The notes below the pieces were generated by a model that worked only from the letters and a program-made list of their open reading frames with translations, made no database searches and was not told where the DNA came from. Positions 32,331-44,749 of a DNA stretch of 64,000 nt are shown here, in pieces; the first letter of the stretch is position 1; each line of letters opens with the position of its first letter. The stretch spans positions 51,603,905-51,667,904 of the forward strand of contig CM043962.1 in the NCBI GenBank assembly GCA_014529385.2, given 5' to 3'. The position numbers and the translations under genes were made by a program. This stretch comes from Adiantum capillus-veneris. Taxonomy: Eukaryota; Streptophyta; Polypodiopsida; Polypodiales; Pteridaceae.

Positions 32331-34560
32331 AATTTTTGCAGTTGATAAAAGAATAAAGCAATTATTTGGTTTGGGCAATGATGGTGCATCCAAAGTGAGT
32401 CCACCCTAGCAGAGGGCACCTGCAATGATGTGTATGCTTACAGGTGCATGGCGGAGGGCTAGAGCAGATGAGAAGAGCCTGGGCAAGTGGTAGCTATGAC
32501 GTATGCTTTATGTGGTTTCTTAAGCCAAAAGGGTTCCAAGAAGGGCCTAATGGGATGGCAGGTGAAGGAGGTCCAAAGGGATAGTTTTTTTCTTGGAAAG
32601 GTGGAAATTGAAGTGTTGAACGAGATAGTCTAGACGACTCATCAAACACAGCTATGGAGCCCAAGATATTTGAGTTTGGAGCTAGAGTGCATTGCATATT
32701 TGAGACGAACAGGGCAGATCTGGTTTTGGCATATGAATGTGTAGTGTTCATATTATGGAGCATGTCAATCTTTCCAGATCAACAATCGGAGTCGCGGATG
32801 CCAAGTTATTGCTAGTTCAAGGTTCATCGGGGAGGCGTTTCATGCCAATGTGGTCGCCTCAGTCTATGTGTCATTTGAGGATTTTGGAGTTTCACCAGCA
32901 TTTGTATGGGTTCTATGTGGTAAGTGAGGGCCATGGGATTTTACTGCTTGTCAATCGAACACTGGATTTTTGAGATATTGAAGGTCAAAGTCGACGGAAG
33001 TTGCCTTCCAGGCAATTCCAGATGAGTTTTCTCCCTTTTGGATGGTTCGGTTGGCAGGCCTAGTAAAGTCAAGGCGCAGGAAGGATCATATGGCTTGCAC
33101 TCCGGCAATGTAGACTTTCCATGGAAACTTACGACTCGGTGATTGGGGTGCCATGCCACAATTGGAAAGCATTGGAAATCAATGGAGACAACAAGTTTCT
33201 TTTTTGAAGATTTTGTGGTGATTTTTTGGAGTTTGGGGGCGGAACTGCCTGTGCTTGCCACGTGTCACATCACAAAACCCACATACGAGCGCCTTGACCA
33301 AGAACGTATGGGGTATACCTTGCCTTGGTTCCATCCTTTGGAGCATAAAAGGCATGAGGCTCTTGGGAGCTTGTGAGCTATGGAGTCAAGTGCCAACGCT
33401 GTTCGCGATGGTGCAATTGGCGCACCCCGGCAGTTGTGGGATTTTAGTGGCGTAGATGGGCCGCCTCGTTGGTGCGAGGTCGGCGATGACATTGCAGTCT
33501 ACAAGGGGTCCGCTCCCGCGCGCAAAAACAGTCTAAATTCTTTTAGTAGAGACAGTGTCCCATGGGATAGTCACGGCCCCGTGAATGTCCCCTTGGGTAA
33601 GGGGTTGCTCATATTCCTTGACTTAGAGGGCAAGCCAGAGCCGAGAATAGAAGGGTTTCACATGCAAACAAAGCGTCTAAACATAGCAAAAATGGACCAA
33701 AAAAAGGGGCAACTGCACACGCCCTAGGGGGGAGCTTTTTGGTAGTTTTGGAGAAGGAGATATTGGGCAAGCTCGGAGGACCCTTGGAGAAGGAGATCAG
33801 AGCCAACAAAGGTTACCATCAACAAGAATTTCCTTTTCGCTCTCAGGAAGGAGAGCCATACGGAATCAAAGCTAGATATTGCCCAAATGTTTTTGTGTTC
33901 GATAGTGTCATGCCGAGCCGGTTGTGACAGCAGGTTTCAAGTATGTTTGTAGATGATGTTGTTGCCATAATTGAAGCAAACCATAGTAGATTGTGGTGCC
34001 TTTTCTTTCCCCTTTTCCCCCTTCTTGTCTTTGCTCTGTTCCAACCATCTGGTGCCGGTTTGAGATGTGTGTGCTTCCTCGGGCCTGTGTGGGTGTGAGA
34101 GAGAGGAAGAGAGAGCGGTGCACATTGTGTGATTGATGTAAACAGGAAAAATCGGTGTGGTGTATTGTCAGTTGTTGGTGTGAAGCGTGCATGTGTTGGT
34201 AAGTGTACACGCAGTGATCTGTATGCGAATTGTGTGAATTTTGAAGGTGAACTCTAGAGGATTGGGGTACAGTGATTATCATGGGCTATAGAGAGGCAGA
34301 TTGTTTGGGTTTTGGGTGTGATCCTCTTTCCTCCTATCAGTAATCCAACGGATGAGACGTTGAATTTGTATTATGTTTGGGGTTTTCAAAAAAGTCTCCA
34401 AACGCCACTGGCCACAATTGACCTGGAAATGGTATCATTGGAACGGGTCATGTTGGCAGCCCAGGTGGTGGAGGGATCTTTGGGCATTTCCCACCTCAAG
34501 AAATCTAAGAAGTAGTGAGTAGAAAGTGATTCCAAAGATGACATACATAGTGAATTAGAA
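32331..34560. other. spacer without recognised gene
   Basis: Several short frames on both strands, none resembling a known protein. 33000-33700 is richer in G and C and precedes the decayed gypsy coding on the plus strand, so it may be that element's untranslated leader. A GGAGCATAAAAGGC word near 33340 could be a TATA region. Confidence 0.3.
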
Positions 34561-36396
34561 GAGGATGTGAGATCAAAAGAGGAAGACGATTCTCTTGCAC
34601 AACCAACAAAGACGAATGAAAACAAACAGAAGGCCCTGGTGGTGAGGGCAGGAAAGGGAAAAACCTCAAGAGCAAACATCTCAAAAATACGTTGTACCAA
34701 ATGTCAAAATGATGGTCACGCATCCAGCAACTATGCACTGAATCAAATGTGGTGTGACTTTTGTTACATGAAGAATCACAATACTAATCAGTGCCCATAT
34801 AACTCTCGGAATATGGCTAATTGGAAAACTCAGTAAAACAAGAAATCGAGTCAAGCAACCAATGCGGTTCAAGTTCCGCAACAAGGATAGGAGCAGGAGA
34901 CTAGCAAAACTATGTGGGCCCTTCAAATCAAGGACGTCGCTTTGGGAGCTACAGTCAGGGAGCATTGTTCATTTTGTTTGGATGATGATCAATGCAGTGA
35001 GTGTAAGGAGGCTATGTAATATGATCGCAAGAAAGCAAAAAAAAGGGAAGGGACCCAATACAAATATGGTGTCCATTGATCTACTAAAAGTGGAGGAATT
35101 AATAAGAGATACATCTAACTCTATTGATCCACCAATACAAATGAACACCCTCTTGGAAAATAAAGTTTATCCGAGTCAAAAGGAAATTTTGAAACTTGTT
35201 GTTGAAGAATAGATAACTCTCTTACAAAATGTAGTGAAATGGATAGAACAAGAACCTGTATTGTTACCTCAAGTTTTTTCTGAGGGACTTCACCAGAAAT
35301 TCGGGATGACATGCATACACAACCGCAACTAGCAAAGTATAGATGGGATGTGGGTGCTACCTATGATGTTCCCACTGAGAAACATGTTAACATTGACCTT
35401 GTGACAGACCCAGTACTGGAAAAGGCCTAGTTTGATATTTGGGATGCTATGGTATAGCTGTCCATCTAGACCAAGATGGGAGATGTGCTCCAATTGGTTC
35501 TTTCTATCAAGGAATAGTTAATGTATTCACCAAAAGGACCGTCAACCAATAAAATTGTACCGAAAGAAATGAGTTCTTTGGTAGATGATCGAGCCTCACC
35601 GATCACAGTGTGGCATTGAGGCAACAACATAAAAAATATATTGGTAGATGGTGGTTCCAGATTCAATATTATTACATGGAAAGCATGTAAGAAGTATGGA
35701 TGGTGTGAATTGGAATCAGTCTCGTTCCTTGTTCGGATGGCGGATCATAGAAGAGTCCAGCCCCGCGGAATCCTATGAGGTATTACATATGATATTAGAA
35801 GAATCCCTTTTGTGGCATCCTTTGAGGTGATAGATCTCTAGGGAGTAAAAGCAGACTATCAGATGTTGCTGGACCGACCATGGTTGTGATGAGCCAAGGT
35901 GAAACAAAATTGGGCCATGCATACACTAACAATACGGAGAGGATCTAGGAAGATACAAGTTTTGCATCAACAAGTCAATCATCTTATCGAGGAGAGCAGA
36001 CCTGTAAGCATGATGGAAGGATTAACAAATGAGAAAGAAGTCGATTTCTTGCAAGCAAATCAAGATTTGATGTCTATTTGTATGATGAATATCAAAGCCA
36101 TTCGAAGTCATTATGCAAAAAATGTCCCGACCAAACCTTGGTGGACTAAAGTTGAGTTAAGTTCTAATGGTGATGCTGCAGACTTGGCAGCAGAGTGTGA
36201 ATCCAAATCCAAAGTAATGGATTTGAAAGAGATTGCAACAAGCCACATGAATTTCAGAAGCAGATATCTAAGGTTTTGCACACCAAAGAGGATGCAATCC
36301 AAGAAGTCAACTTGGAGACATCAAACAATCCTAAAGCTATCAAGATCTTTGCAGATTTCGATGAATTCTTTTGAACGGAGTTTCTTAAGCTTTTGA
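34561..36396 (+). pseudogene. decayed Ty3/gypsy gag-protease remnant
   Basis: 34567-34836 holds a double zinc knuckle: CTKCQNDGHASSNY (last Cys lost) and CDFCYMKNHNTNQC (complete CX2CX4HX4C, about 34753-34795). In the same frame at 35641-35676 is the retropepsin site LVDGGSRFNIIT, followed by VRMADHRRVQPRGI and, after stops, a YQMLLDRPWL block near 35858-35888. This is the gag-protease layout of plant gypsy elements. Many stops interrupt it. 35899-36396 continues an open frame of unknown content. No RT or LTR is visible. Confidence 0.6.
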
Positions 36397-37800
36397 TGAG
36401 TTAATGGATGTGTTTGCATGGGATTATCTGGATATGTATAGGGGAAGTTTGAGGTCTTGAATTGGCCCTATAAGAAATGGTAGAGAGAGAAAATATTTTT
36501 CACTTTAAAAATATGAACAATAACCCAAAACTAATAGGAAAATATTATATTTTTATTGGGTGCACGGGATGTCACTTTTGAGGGGGCCACATGTAGTGTT
36601 TTTTTCAAATCTCTTGGGAATGTGTCCCTTTCTTAAAATTCTCCCTCCCAATGCATTTTTTTTCTCTTTTGGTCCAAATTTCAAATTTTCGTATGCTCAT
36701 TATGTCCTTTCTCTACATCTTCTTCTCACCATTTCCAACTCATCATCTTCCCCATATCAACTCCATGAATCTTGTTGAAAGAGGTATCTATCATCTCCAT
36801 GTTGAGTTGCAAAATGAATATTCCCCTCTCCAAAAAAGGAATAGGCTTTTTGAAACTCCTCCTTCTGTCATAGAATCATTGAGATCAAAACAAAAGAAAC
36901 ACATTGACCCATGGACAGATGGTAGATTGTATCCCATAGACCCCATAACCAAATGCAGCCCACCATTTTTCAAATGTTCTTCATTGATGAGATTTGTAGG
37001 AGATGGTATGAAAGGGCTATAAGGCTATACACAAAACCTTGCAGCAGAGAGACATTCTTAAGCTGTAAAACAATTTAAGGATTCTCTTAAAAATCACCTT
37101 CAAGAAATAAAGGAGAAGATAAAGAACCTCTAATCATTGCTGAATAGATTAAGAAGAAAGAGGACAAAACTTGGGCTTACACAAAGGCAAAGGAAGTCGA
37201 AGAATATAAAGAGTCTCAAGCAAGGAGGTGGAGACTGCAGTAGAAGAATCAAATCAATGAGGTAAATTTGATTTTTTAAATCAAATTGCTATATGTCTTG
37301 CAAGTTGGTATCTTTGGGTGCTATAGTTTTTCTTTATGTTTACCTCATGTCCTTAGTTCGAGTCATCAACTTGTTAATACGTGTTGATTTTGCTTTGCTA
37401 CTATTAGCTAGCTCTTGCACTAACAACAATACCTCCCCCTTAGCCACGGGCATGCGAGACTTGCTTGCTTTTAGTATCCTAATCCAATATGCTTCCCTAA
37501 TTCAATGTACTTCGTGCCCTGATTTGATGAGCGACGTAGCGACATACAAGGGTGCCAACTATCTACATATAAGGGAGTTGGTTGGTTGTTTGTTAGAAGC
37601 TTTTGCCCTTCCCACCAACAAGGATCCTATATATTGATCAATAGCAATGCAATGCTCTCCCCTTCTTGTTCAATCAATCGTATCCACCAGTGCTCTCAAA
37701 AACCTTTTGGCATGCCAATGGAAAAGTGTTAGCGAGAATAAGGTCCTAGGTCATGCATAATTTGGACCATCAATTTAAGTGGTGATGACATTGGATGGTT
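36397..37800. other. spacer without recognised gene
   Basis: AT-rich sequence. The longest frames, 36651-37022 and 37293-37637, have no recognisable motif. The latter is hydrophobic and probably chance. Confidence 0.4.
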
Positions 37801-37872
37801 GTGGTGAGTTTATGCATGATCCTACAGACTTTCATAAACCAATGTACATATCATGTTTTCCAATAGATAGTT

Positions 37873-37889
37873 TTTGTATGCTCATCTTT

Positions 37890-37974
<85 letters not shown>

Positions 37975-37988
37975 CCCCCCCCCCCCCC
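37873..37988 (+). repeat. retroposon-like 3' end with CT tract and poly-C
   Basis: GTTTTTGTATGCTCATCTTTT followed by about 40 CT units (37892-37971) and 17 C. The same lead-in precedes another long CT tract at 39022, so the tract is part of a repeated unit. Confidence 0.7.
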
Positions 37989-38790
37989 AAAAACCCACCT
38001 CTAACACGGAGCGAGAGAATGACGACCAAAGGCTACAAGACCAACAACCGAAAACACCCGGCAGTACATGTGCTAGCTTTCCTGTTGTCCTAGCAGCTCC
38101 AAGCAAGACAGATCTCATTGGACAACTATAAGTTGCCCTCGACATGGTCATGGAAGAAAACCGCGACCTCAAAGCATGCCTTAACATGCTCGATGCGCGA
38201 TTTGACTCCATGGGAGGCCTCACAACAGACAAGGTGAAGGAAGTCGAAGCAAAGGTCACTCAAGCTCACACAATTGCACTCGCCAAAGTGGAAACCTGTG
38301 TGAAGACAGAATTGTGGGAACGTTAGCTCCAAGAAGAGAATGCCCTCAAGGTTCGGAATGGAGGGCTACCCCAAGCATGGGACGAGTCCAAACAAGACTT
38401 CTCCGAATGCATTAACCTCCTCGACGAGACTCTTAAACCGGTCCATGTCGACTACGATGCGGTAGAATGTATCATCAACAAGTACAACACCAAGCACACA
38501 CCGACGAGTGGACATGCCATTCTCGGGTTCAAAGAAAATAAGGAACAACTTCGATTACTCAAACAATCGTGTCTTCACAAAGACACCACATTTTGTATTG
38601 CCGAAGAACTCAGCTCGACACAAGTCAAGCGCAAGGTGAAGCACTCGACACAAGTCAAGCGCAAAGGTGAAGAGCTTAAAAAAGTGCGTGCGGCACAAGC
38701 CAAAGGCAAGTGGGCAGTATATTGTGGAGGTAAGGCCGTTATCCAGGAGTTTCGAACTCCTAAGCCGGCTCTCTGGTCACAGGACCCCCC
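37989..38790 (+). pseudogene. LINE ORF1-like frame (coiled coil plus RRM-type)
   Basis: Plus-strand coding with stops at about 38129 and 38325. Order: a helical, Glu/Lys-rich part (MVMEENRDLKACLNMLDARF, about 38142-38200) likely to form a coiled coil; then LQEENALKVRNGGLPQAWDE (from 38328); then SGHAILGFKENKEQLRLLKQ; then EELKKVRAAQAKGKWAVYCG. Block order matches LINE ORF1 proteins and the fragment at 26507-26918. A 30-bp tandem duplication (38614 and 38644, TCGACACAAGTCAAGCGCAA) inserts ten codons. No endonuclease or RT follows before the next CT tail at 39022. Confidence 0.55.
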
Positions 38791-38936
38791 TTAGGTTTTG
38801 TTCTTTTCTTTGGATGGACTCTCAACCCTTAACTGATATGTATCGATTGCCCTCACTAGAAGAAGTGGATGTAATGTTTTCATTTGGTCACATAGGTCAT
38901 ATCTGACCTGCCTGGACGATAATTCAATCTATTTAT

Positions 38937-39020
38937 CCCCCCCCTCCCCCCCCCCCCCCCCCCCCCTCCCTCCCCCCTCATGATCATGTTTTTCAATGAG
39001 TTTTTGTATGCTCATCTTTT

Positions 39021-39116
<96 letters not shown>
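38937..39116 (+). repeat. C-rich run, retroposon-like 3' end and CT tract
   Basis: A poly-C run (38937-38978), then CATGTTTTTCAATGAG, the shared lead-in TTTTTGTATGCTCATCTTTT, and about 47 CT units. The last 40 bases before the CT tract match those at 37853-37891. Confidence 0.8.
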
Positions 39117-39119
<3 letters not shown>

Positions 39120-39598
39120 TCGAGGCCATTTGTAGAGAATACGAGGATCTTGTCAACTTGCTAGTGGGTTTTTCACATTACATGTATTGCAGAGAATGAA
39201 CCAAACCTATAGGTCATGCTTCATGCTTTGTGGATTTGACGTTGCTAAAGTTACTATGAAACTTCATTTTGCTTTTCGTTTTTCATTGCTCTATCTGTTG
39301 TTGGAGTAATCATTGAACTAAAGATTATTTCTCAAAAATACCTTGTATTTATTGTGGAAAAACAAATCATCCTTCTAATAAGTGATTCAAGAAAACCAAG
39401 ACAATGCACATCTTGTTGACAATGATATGGTGATGCAGAAGTGGCCAATGTTGTCACAGATTCTAGCTTGAGAGGTGCATGTAGCCACTAGTAGCTACTA
39501 TATAAGTAGATAGCTTCTTGTACACATTTCTTACCCCCAACCTAATCACTACCATTGTATGCATCTTATTAGTTTATGATCAATCAACTCATGTTTTG

Positions 39599-39663
<65 letters not shown>

Positions 39664-41477
39664 ATTACTAGTGTAAAAAACAATGCTACCACCATGAATG
39701 CTAGTCTTGTCAATCCACCCTAGCCCAATAAGTGGTATTAGAGAGTATGGTCTGATTAGCATTCTCCAATCACAATCTCCCTAAATTGCACATCTCATTA
39801 ATTGATCTATAACCTATCCATGTGTGGGCACGTCCTTGGTAGACCCAAGAGGCCACTACGCTCCATGGACTAAATGAGTTCAATCAAAGAGTATTAGGGA
39901 ATTAATCTCGCTCCTTAAGCCTAGAATCACTACATTGATTGCTTGGACATCGAATTAATCTAATTGCATTTGAAGCTGAAGAAACCCCTCATTGGATGCT
40001 TGAAAATTCAGTTTATGCTCAAATAATTAGCTCAATTCACCTACGTGTGTGCAAAGCATACTTTGAGCTCTCTCCATAGAGCCCTCAAACTCCCCAATCT
40101 GACACCCCTACCCCACCCAATTAAAATTTTCAAAATATGTGTGTGTGTATCTTCTTTTGTGTGTGTGTGTGTCTGTGTGTGTGTGCACCTCTGCTTATTG
40201 ATGTTAAATTTACTATTTTTGGCTTTCTCACACATCAAGGCATCAAGGCCAAGTGGATAGGTGAGGCAATCAAATTTGGGCTTGTGGACGCTGGTTCTAT
40301 TTTCGTGCTCGATATTTTCGGAGAGGAAGCTAGACATACTTGAATGAGGGTGGTAAATTACATTGCAAGCATTAGCAAGTCCGCAAGGAGCTATTCCCAT
40401 AGCAATAAGCGTGTTGTTTGACCAGCACTTGATCGTCAACCTGTATTTGACTATGTCCTTTATCTAGAAATATGAATAATGATATTTCCTTTGTTTTCTG
40501 GTCTCTTGTGACAATCCTTTCACTAGCCACTAATGATATTTGATTATGTACATGAACGTGTCAACTACAAAAGTTAATTGTTGTCCAGAGTCTTGACACA
40601 AATTTTTGTGGGATTCATAAAATTGAGAAATCTTTAGTATTTCAAGACTAGTGTACACAATGAACCACTAATTGAATGATAACATAAAAGTAATTCAAAA
40701 CAATAACAAAGAGCAGTGCAAGTAAAGAGATGACACTGTAAGATGGTAAAGATTATATTGCATTAGTCAAGTACTCGAGCCCACTAGCTTAGAATATGAG
40801 TTGTCTACATAAGTGGTACATACATGGAAAACAAAGCTAAGTTCTCAAGTCTCTCTCCCACCTCCATGATGAAGGGGTCCTCCCTTTTTATTCTATTGCT
40901 CCACCTTTAAGGCTTTTCGTCTTTCCTTTCATTTTCGACACCTTTCTATGTTGTAACTTCAACAGACACCTTCAACTGATTCTTGGTTGTTGAGGTTTGG
41001 TTCCACACTTGAATGTCCATCTTGGCTTGGTTGGTTCTTGTAACTGAGCCACTAAGTAATTGATTATATAATCTTAGGGCTTGAGTATTCAAATATTGCA
41101 AGCATGAAATTCCTTGTTATTAACTTTTGCGATACACCTTCTGCAAATTAAACATGAACACAAAGATGTATAATATCAAAATATAAATATAATGTTGAAA
41201 GAAGAGATGATTAATAAAGAATCTTGTTAATAAAAAAAACCCTAATAAGTCATTCATGGGAAAAATACACTAACCACACATGCTTTGAAGAAACTGGCAC
41301 TTACATAAGGATCTTTTGCCAACATTGAAAATGTGTGAACCTTGATAAGCCTTACATACACCCCTTGCATTCCACTACATTGGTAGCATGTGCATTAGAT
41401 CTTTACTCCATTGCAATACTTTGGTAGCTATGAGCAAGTACACTCCTGATAAAAATTACTTGCATAGGACATAGAGA

Positions 41478-41484
<7 letters not shown>
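39117..41484. other. spacer without recognised gene
   Basis: Contains a CT tract (39604-39661) and a GT-rich run (40138-40188). Short frames only, and those over the GT tract are low complexity. No motif recognised. Confidence 0.4.

Positions 41485-41551
<67 letters not shown>
41485..41551. repeat. CT then CA microsatellite
   Basis: About 17 CT units followed directly by about 16 CA units. Confidence 0.95.
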
Positions 41552-41553
<2 letters not shown>

Positions 41554-41707
41554 GAGAGAAAAGAAAGAGATATTGCAACAGCTACAGTAAGAAATTTGAT
41601 ACTGTACATCAAGAAAGAGGTTATGGAACTCAAAAGAAAAATGTAAGCTTGGGAAGAGAGAAAAAGTGAGCTAGGGAGCCTTAATCAAGGAAGGAGATGT
41701 TGGAAAT

Positions 41708-41992
41708 ATGGAGAAAGACGTTGCAGATTTGGAAGGGAAAGAGGTTGTAGATCTGGAAGGGGATGTTGTACCTATGGAGAAAGAGGTTGCCCACCTGGAA
41801 GGAGATATTGGAGCTATGGAGAAAGAGGTTGCAGATTTAGAAGAAGATTTTGGAGATATGGAGAAAGAGTTTACAAATTTACAAGGAGATGTTGTAGCTA
41901 TGGAGAAAGAGTTTGCAAGTCTAGAAGGAGATGATGTAGCTATGGAGTTACTGGCTGCAAATCTAAAAGGAGATGTTACAAAGCTAAAATGA
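41708..41992 (+). CDS. minisatellite-encoded coiled-coil ORF, unknown
   Basis: 94 codons made of a 42-bp tandem unit encoding about fourteen residues (GDVVAMEKEVADLE with variation), repeated some six times. Fourteen residues are two heptads, with Met, Val and Leu spaced for a coiled coil. The unit length keeps the frame in every copy. It could be an exon of a coiled-coil protein or a plain minisatellite that happens to stay open. No partner domain is visible on either side. Confidence 0.4.
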   Translation: MEKDVADLEGKEVVDLEGDVVPMEKEVAHLEGDIGAMEKEVADLEEDFGDMEKEFTNLQGDVVAMEKEFASLEGDDVAMELLAANLKGDVTKLK

Positions 41993-42289
41993 TGTGTGGT
42001 AGACTATTGTACAAAAAAGTGCCCTAGCATAAGAATAGGAGGAGAGAGATTTGGTAGAGCATTTTAGAGAAAGAGTGGGATAAAAATTTCATATATGTAC
42101 TTTTTAGTAGCTGGGGGGGGGGAGAGAGAGAGAGAAAAGACAGAGGGAAAATTTTTATATTTGAAAATTTCATCCAATAGGTTGCGAACAACAACAGGTA
42201 GAATTGCTTCACAAAATAATCACGATGCACCTCTCTTCTTTCCTTGTGAACAATCTGATTGGTGGCTTGCTTGTGAAGGGCATATGGCT

Positions 42290-42290
<1 letters not shown>

Positions 42291-42320
<30 letters not shown>

Positions 42321-42321
42321 G

Positions 42322-42390
<69 letters not shown>
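42291..42390. repeat. GT then GA microsatellite
   Basis: About 32 GT units with a few C changes, followed by about 17 GA units. Confidence 0.95.
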
Positions 42391-42393
<3 letters not shown>

Positions 42394-42829
42394 TTCTGAA
42401 AGACAAGAGTCTCCATTAAGTAAGAGGCACATGAAAACTATTTCAAGGATGCTCAAATGTGTATTAACTTAAGGACTTCATCAGTTTCTTTCCTATTTGA
42501 AACAACCTTGAGTCTTTAAGATTCATTACAATGAATGCATGTACATGCACCATAAAATTACATCAAGCTCCAAAGCCTTGAGAAGTGTGTGGTCCAATAT
42601 ACGCAAGATCTTTTACTTATCCTTATTAGGGCTAGTTCCAAATCTTGACCATTGTGATTGAGGAAAATCCTCTATTGACTACTTGAGCAACTTCATCATC
42701 CACATGTTCATTGTTTTCACTTCATGCTTCACTTTGCTTTGGCTCCACATCAATACATAGGACGTGTACTGGCACTCGTGCACTTTAAAATTTAGATGCA
42801 AAAACAAGGAGATTTTCAGTTGGGAGAGA

Positions 42830-42872
42830 GAAGAAGAAGAAGATTGTTGTTTTAACGTCGTACGAAAGTATC

Positions 42873-42929
<57 letters not shown>
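42830..42929 (-). repeat. SINE 3'-end fragment with GA tract
   Basis: The minus strand reads GGATACTTTCGTACGACGTTAA then AACAACAATCTTCTTC. This is the 3' end of the SINE-like element at 43388. A GA tract (42886-42929) abuts its truncated side. Confidence 0.5.
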
Positions 42930-42931
<2 letters not shown>

Positions 42932-43245
42932 TTTTTTTTTTTTTAATGAGGCTGAAAACTTAGAAAGCAACACAAGAGGACAAAGCCAAATGATAAAATT
43001 ATTGGGCTCCGAACAAAGCATAGCTTTGGAGTTCCATTCATAATATTCAATTCTATGTATGAATGGGCTTACATAAACAAGTTGGGAATCCTATGGGCAA
43101 TTTTGTAGCATTTAAAACAACCTTGTATTACCTTGGAGATTCCAAGGCTTTATAACATTTTAACGAGATATATTTTTGAAACTCTATGCCCCATGCTGTC
43201 TCAAATGAACCCGCACTGTTCTCTCTTTGTAGTCAACACATGGGA

Positions 43246-43250
<5 letters not shown>

Positions 43251-43336
<86 letters not shown>
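43251..43336. repeat. CT then GT microsatellite
   Basis: About 25 CT units followed by about 17 GT units and a short GC-rich alternating run. Confidence 0.95.
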
Positions 43337-43337
<1 letters not shown>

Positions 43338-43387
43338 ACGCGCGCACACACACGCGCTAACAAAAGGAGGAAAATGGTATAATCTTT

Positions 43388-43557
43388 CTATCACCCAAGT
43401 GTGGTAGATTGGTTATGCCCTTTCCCTCGTGAATAACAAGTCTTGAATTCAACTCTCCTCGTCGGATAGATCTTTAAGTCTCTTGGGATAGTTTCCTACA
43501 ACGTTAAAATTCTCTTCTCTTCTTCTTCTTCTTCTTCTTCTTCTTCTTCTTCTTCTC
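43388..43557 (+). mobile_element. tRNA-like SINE candidate, copy 1
   Basis: About 120 bp plus a TTC tail (43512-43557). TGGTAGATTGG (43402-43412) resembles a pol III A box. CTTGAATTCAACTCTCC (from 43442) resembles a B box, which in the minus copy at 52192 reads GAGTTCAACTCC, a good match to the core. The 3' end, GATAGTTTCCTACAACGTTAAA, leads into the tail. A relative follows at 43608. No coding. Confidence 0.5.
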
Positions 43558-43607
43558 ATTCATGAGTGTTTGTGTGAGTAGGAAGAGGGAAGTGGACTAA
43601 CCCTTTT

Positions 43608-43722
43608 ATTTTATCACCCACATGTAGTAGATTGGTTGTCCCGATTCCCTCTTCGGTACCACGTCTTAAGTTCAAACAATTTCACAAAGATAGTTTAGTT
43701 CTCTTGAAATTGCTCTTCTCTT
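43608..43722 (+). mobile_element. tRNA-like SINE candidate, copy 2 (diverged)
   Basis: TATCACCCACATGTAGTAGATTGG and GTCTTAAGTTCAAAC repeat the order of copy 1 some 220 bp upstream. The 3' part has drifted and has only a short CTTCTC tail. Confidence 0.45.
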
Positions 43723-44749
43723 TCCTTGCACTTGCCAAATGACAATTACCATCTCAATGGCCATAGATATTTAGCAGCATCGAGGACTTCACTACAGTAC
43801 TTAGATTATTTTTCCAAAATTTCTCATAAGCATCAATTCCTCAAGACAATTAAGGATTCCTAAACATTCACGTTTGCGAAGTCAAAATAAGGTACCGATC
43901 TTTTCTAATAACACTACCAGATTAGGTATTTTTTGCATACCTAATAACTAACCGTCATGCCTAAGAAATTGGGCACGTCTACGATAGTGAAGACCTCTCG
44001 ACAAGAATGCAAGCTTCGACATAGAATGCTTACACCAATATTGAAAGCTTGATTTTGTATGCACTTTGGTAGCTTCAATCTTGGTTTCCCTTTCTAAACA
44101 TGCTTAACTTGTATTACACAACGAGCATTCTATAATCTTGTAAACATTTTCTTTTAGAATGTTATGTGGACTCGAAAGAATTCATCCCATAAACTCTACA
44201 TGAACAATCGGATTCAGTGTGAGCACAATCATTGGTACTCTCATGGCCAAAGTAATACCCTTTTTCCGTCATTAGAAAAATAAACTCCCTCCCTTAATGG
44301 TGGCCTTGTTATCAGAAAACTTGTCTGACTGCTTCGATGGGGGCTTTCAAAAGGAAAGTTTTAGTTCACCAACATGCTGGTCTTTAACACCACTTTGAAA
44401 CAAATACTTTAACAAAAGGCATTCCAGCAAAGAACATGTACAGATTCACAATATAATGTTTCACAACTCCTTTAGTCGGTGGAAGCATAAACACATTAAA
44501 TCTCTCTTCTGCATGCTATCTTAACTTTGCATGATAACGGCAAATTAGTACTTACATAAAGTATTTGCTCCACTCAATGGGCCCTAAATCTTGTTGACAA
44601 TGTCTCACGCAACAATTATACCAAGTCAAAAGACAGCCAAATGCATCAACACCTCGAAATTGTTGGGTTTAAAAGGCCATAGTCAAAACAAAGGGCATGA
44701 GAAATTGAACTCCGAAAGTGAATCATCAGAATTGAAAGAATCAGAACTC
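43723..44749. other. spacer downstream of the methyltransferase exon
   Basis: No recognised gene. On the minus strand this is the 3' side of the exon at 44750-45084, so its first few hundred bases are probably 3' UTR. I see no AATAAA in the nearest part. Confidence 0.4.

Noticed and set aside
37293-37637. 114-codon frame with hydrophobic start resembling a signal anchor
   Set aside because: No relative recognised, AT-rich spacer, no promoter or splice evidence; likely chance.
40041-40439. 132-codon minus-strand frame with His-Thr repeats
   Set aside because: Read through a GT microsatellite; low complexity.
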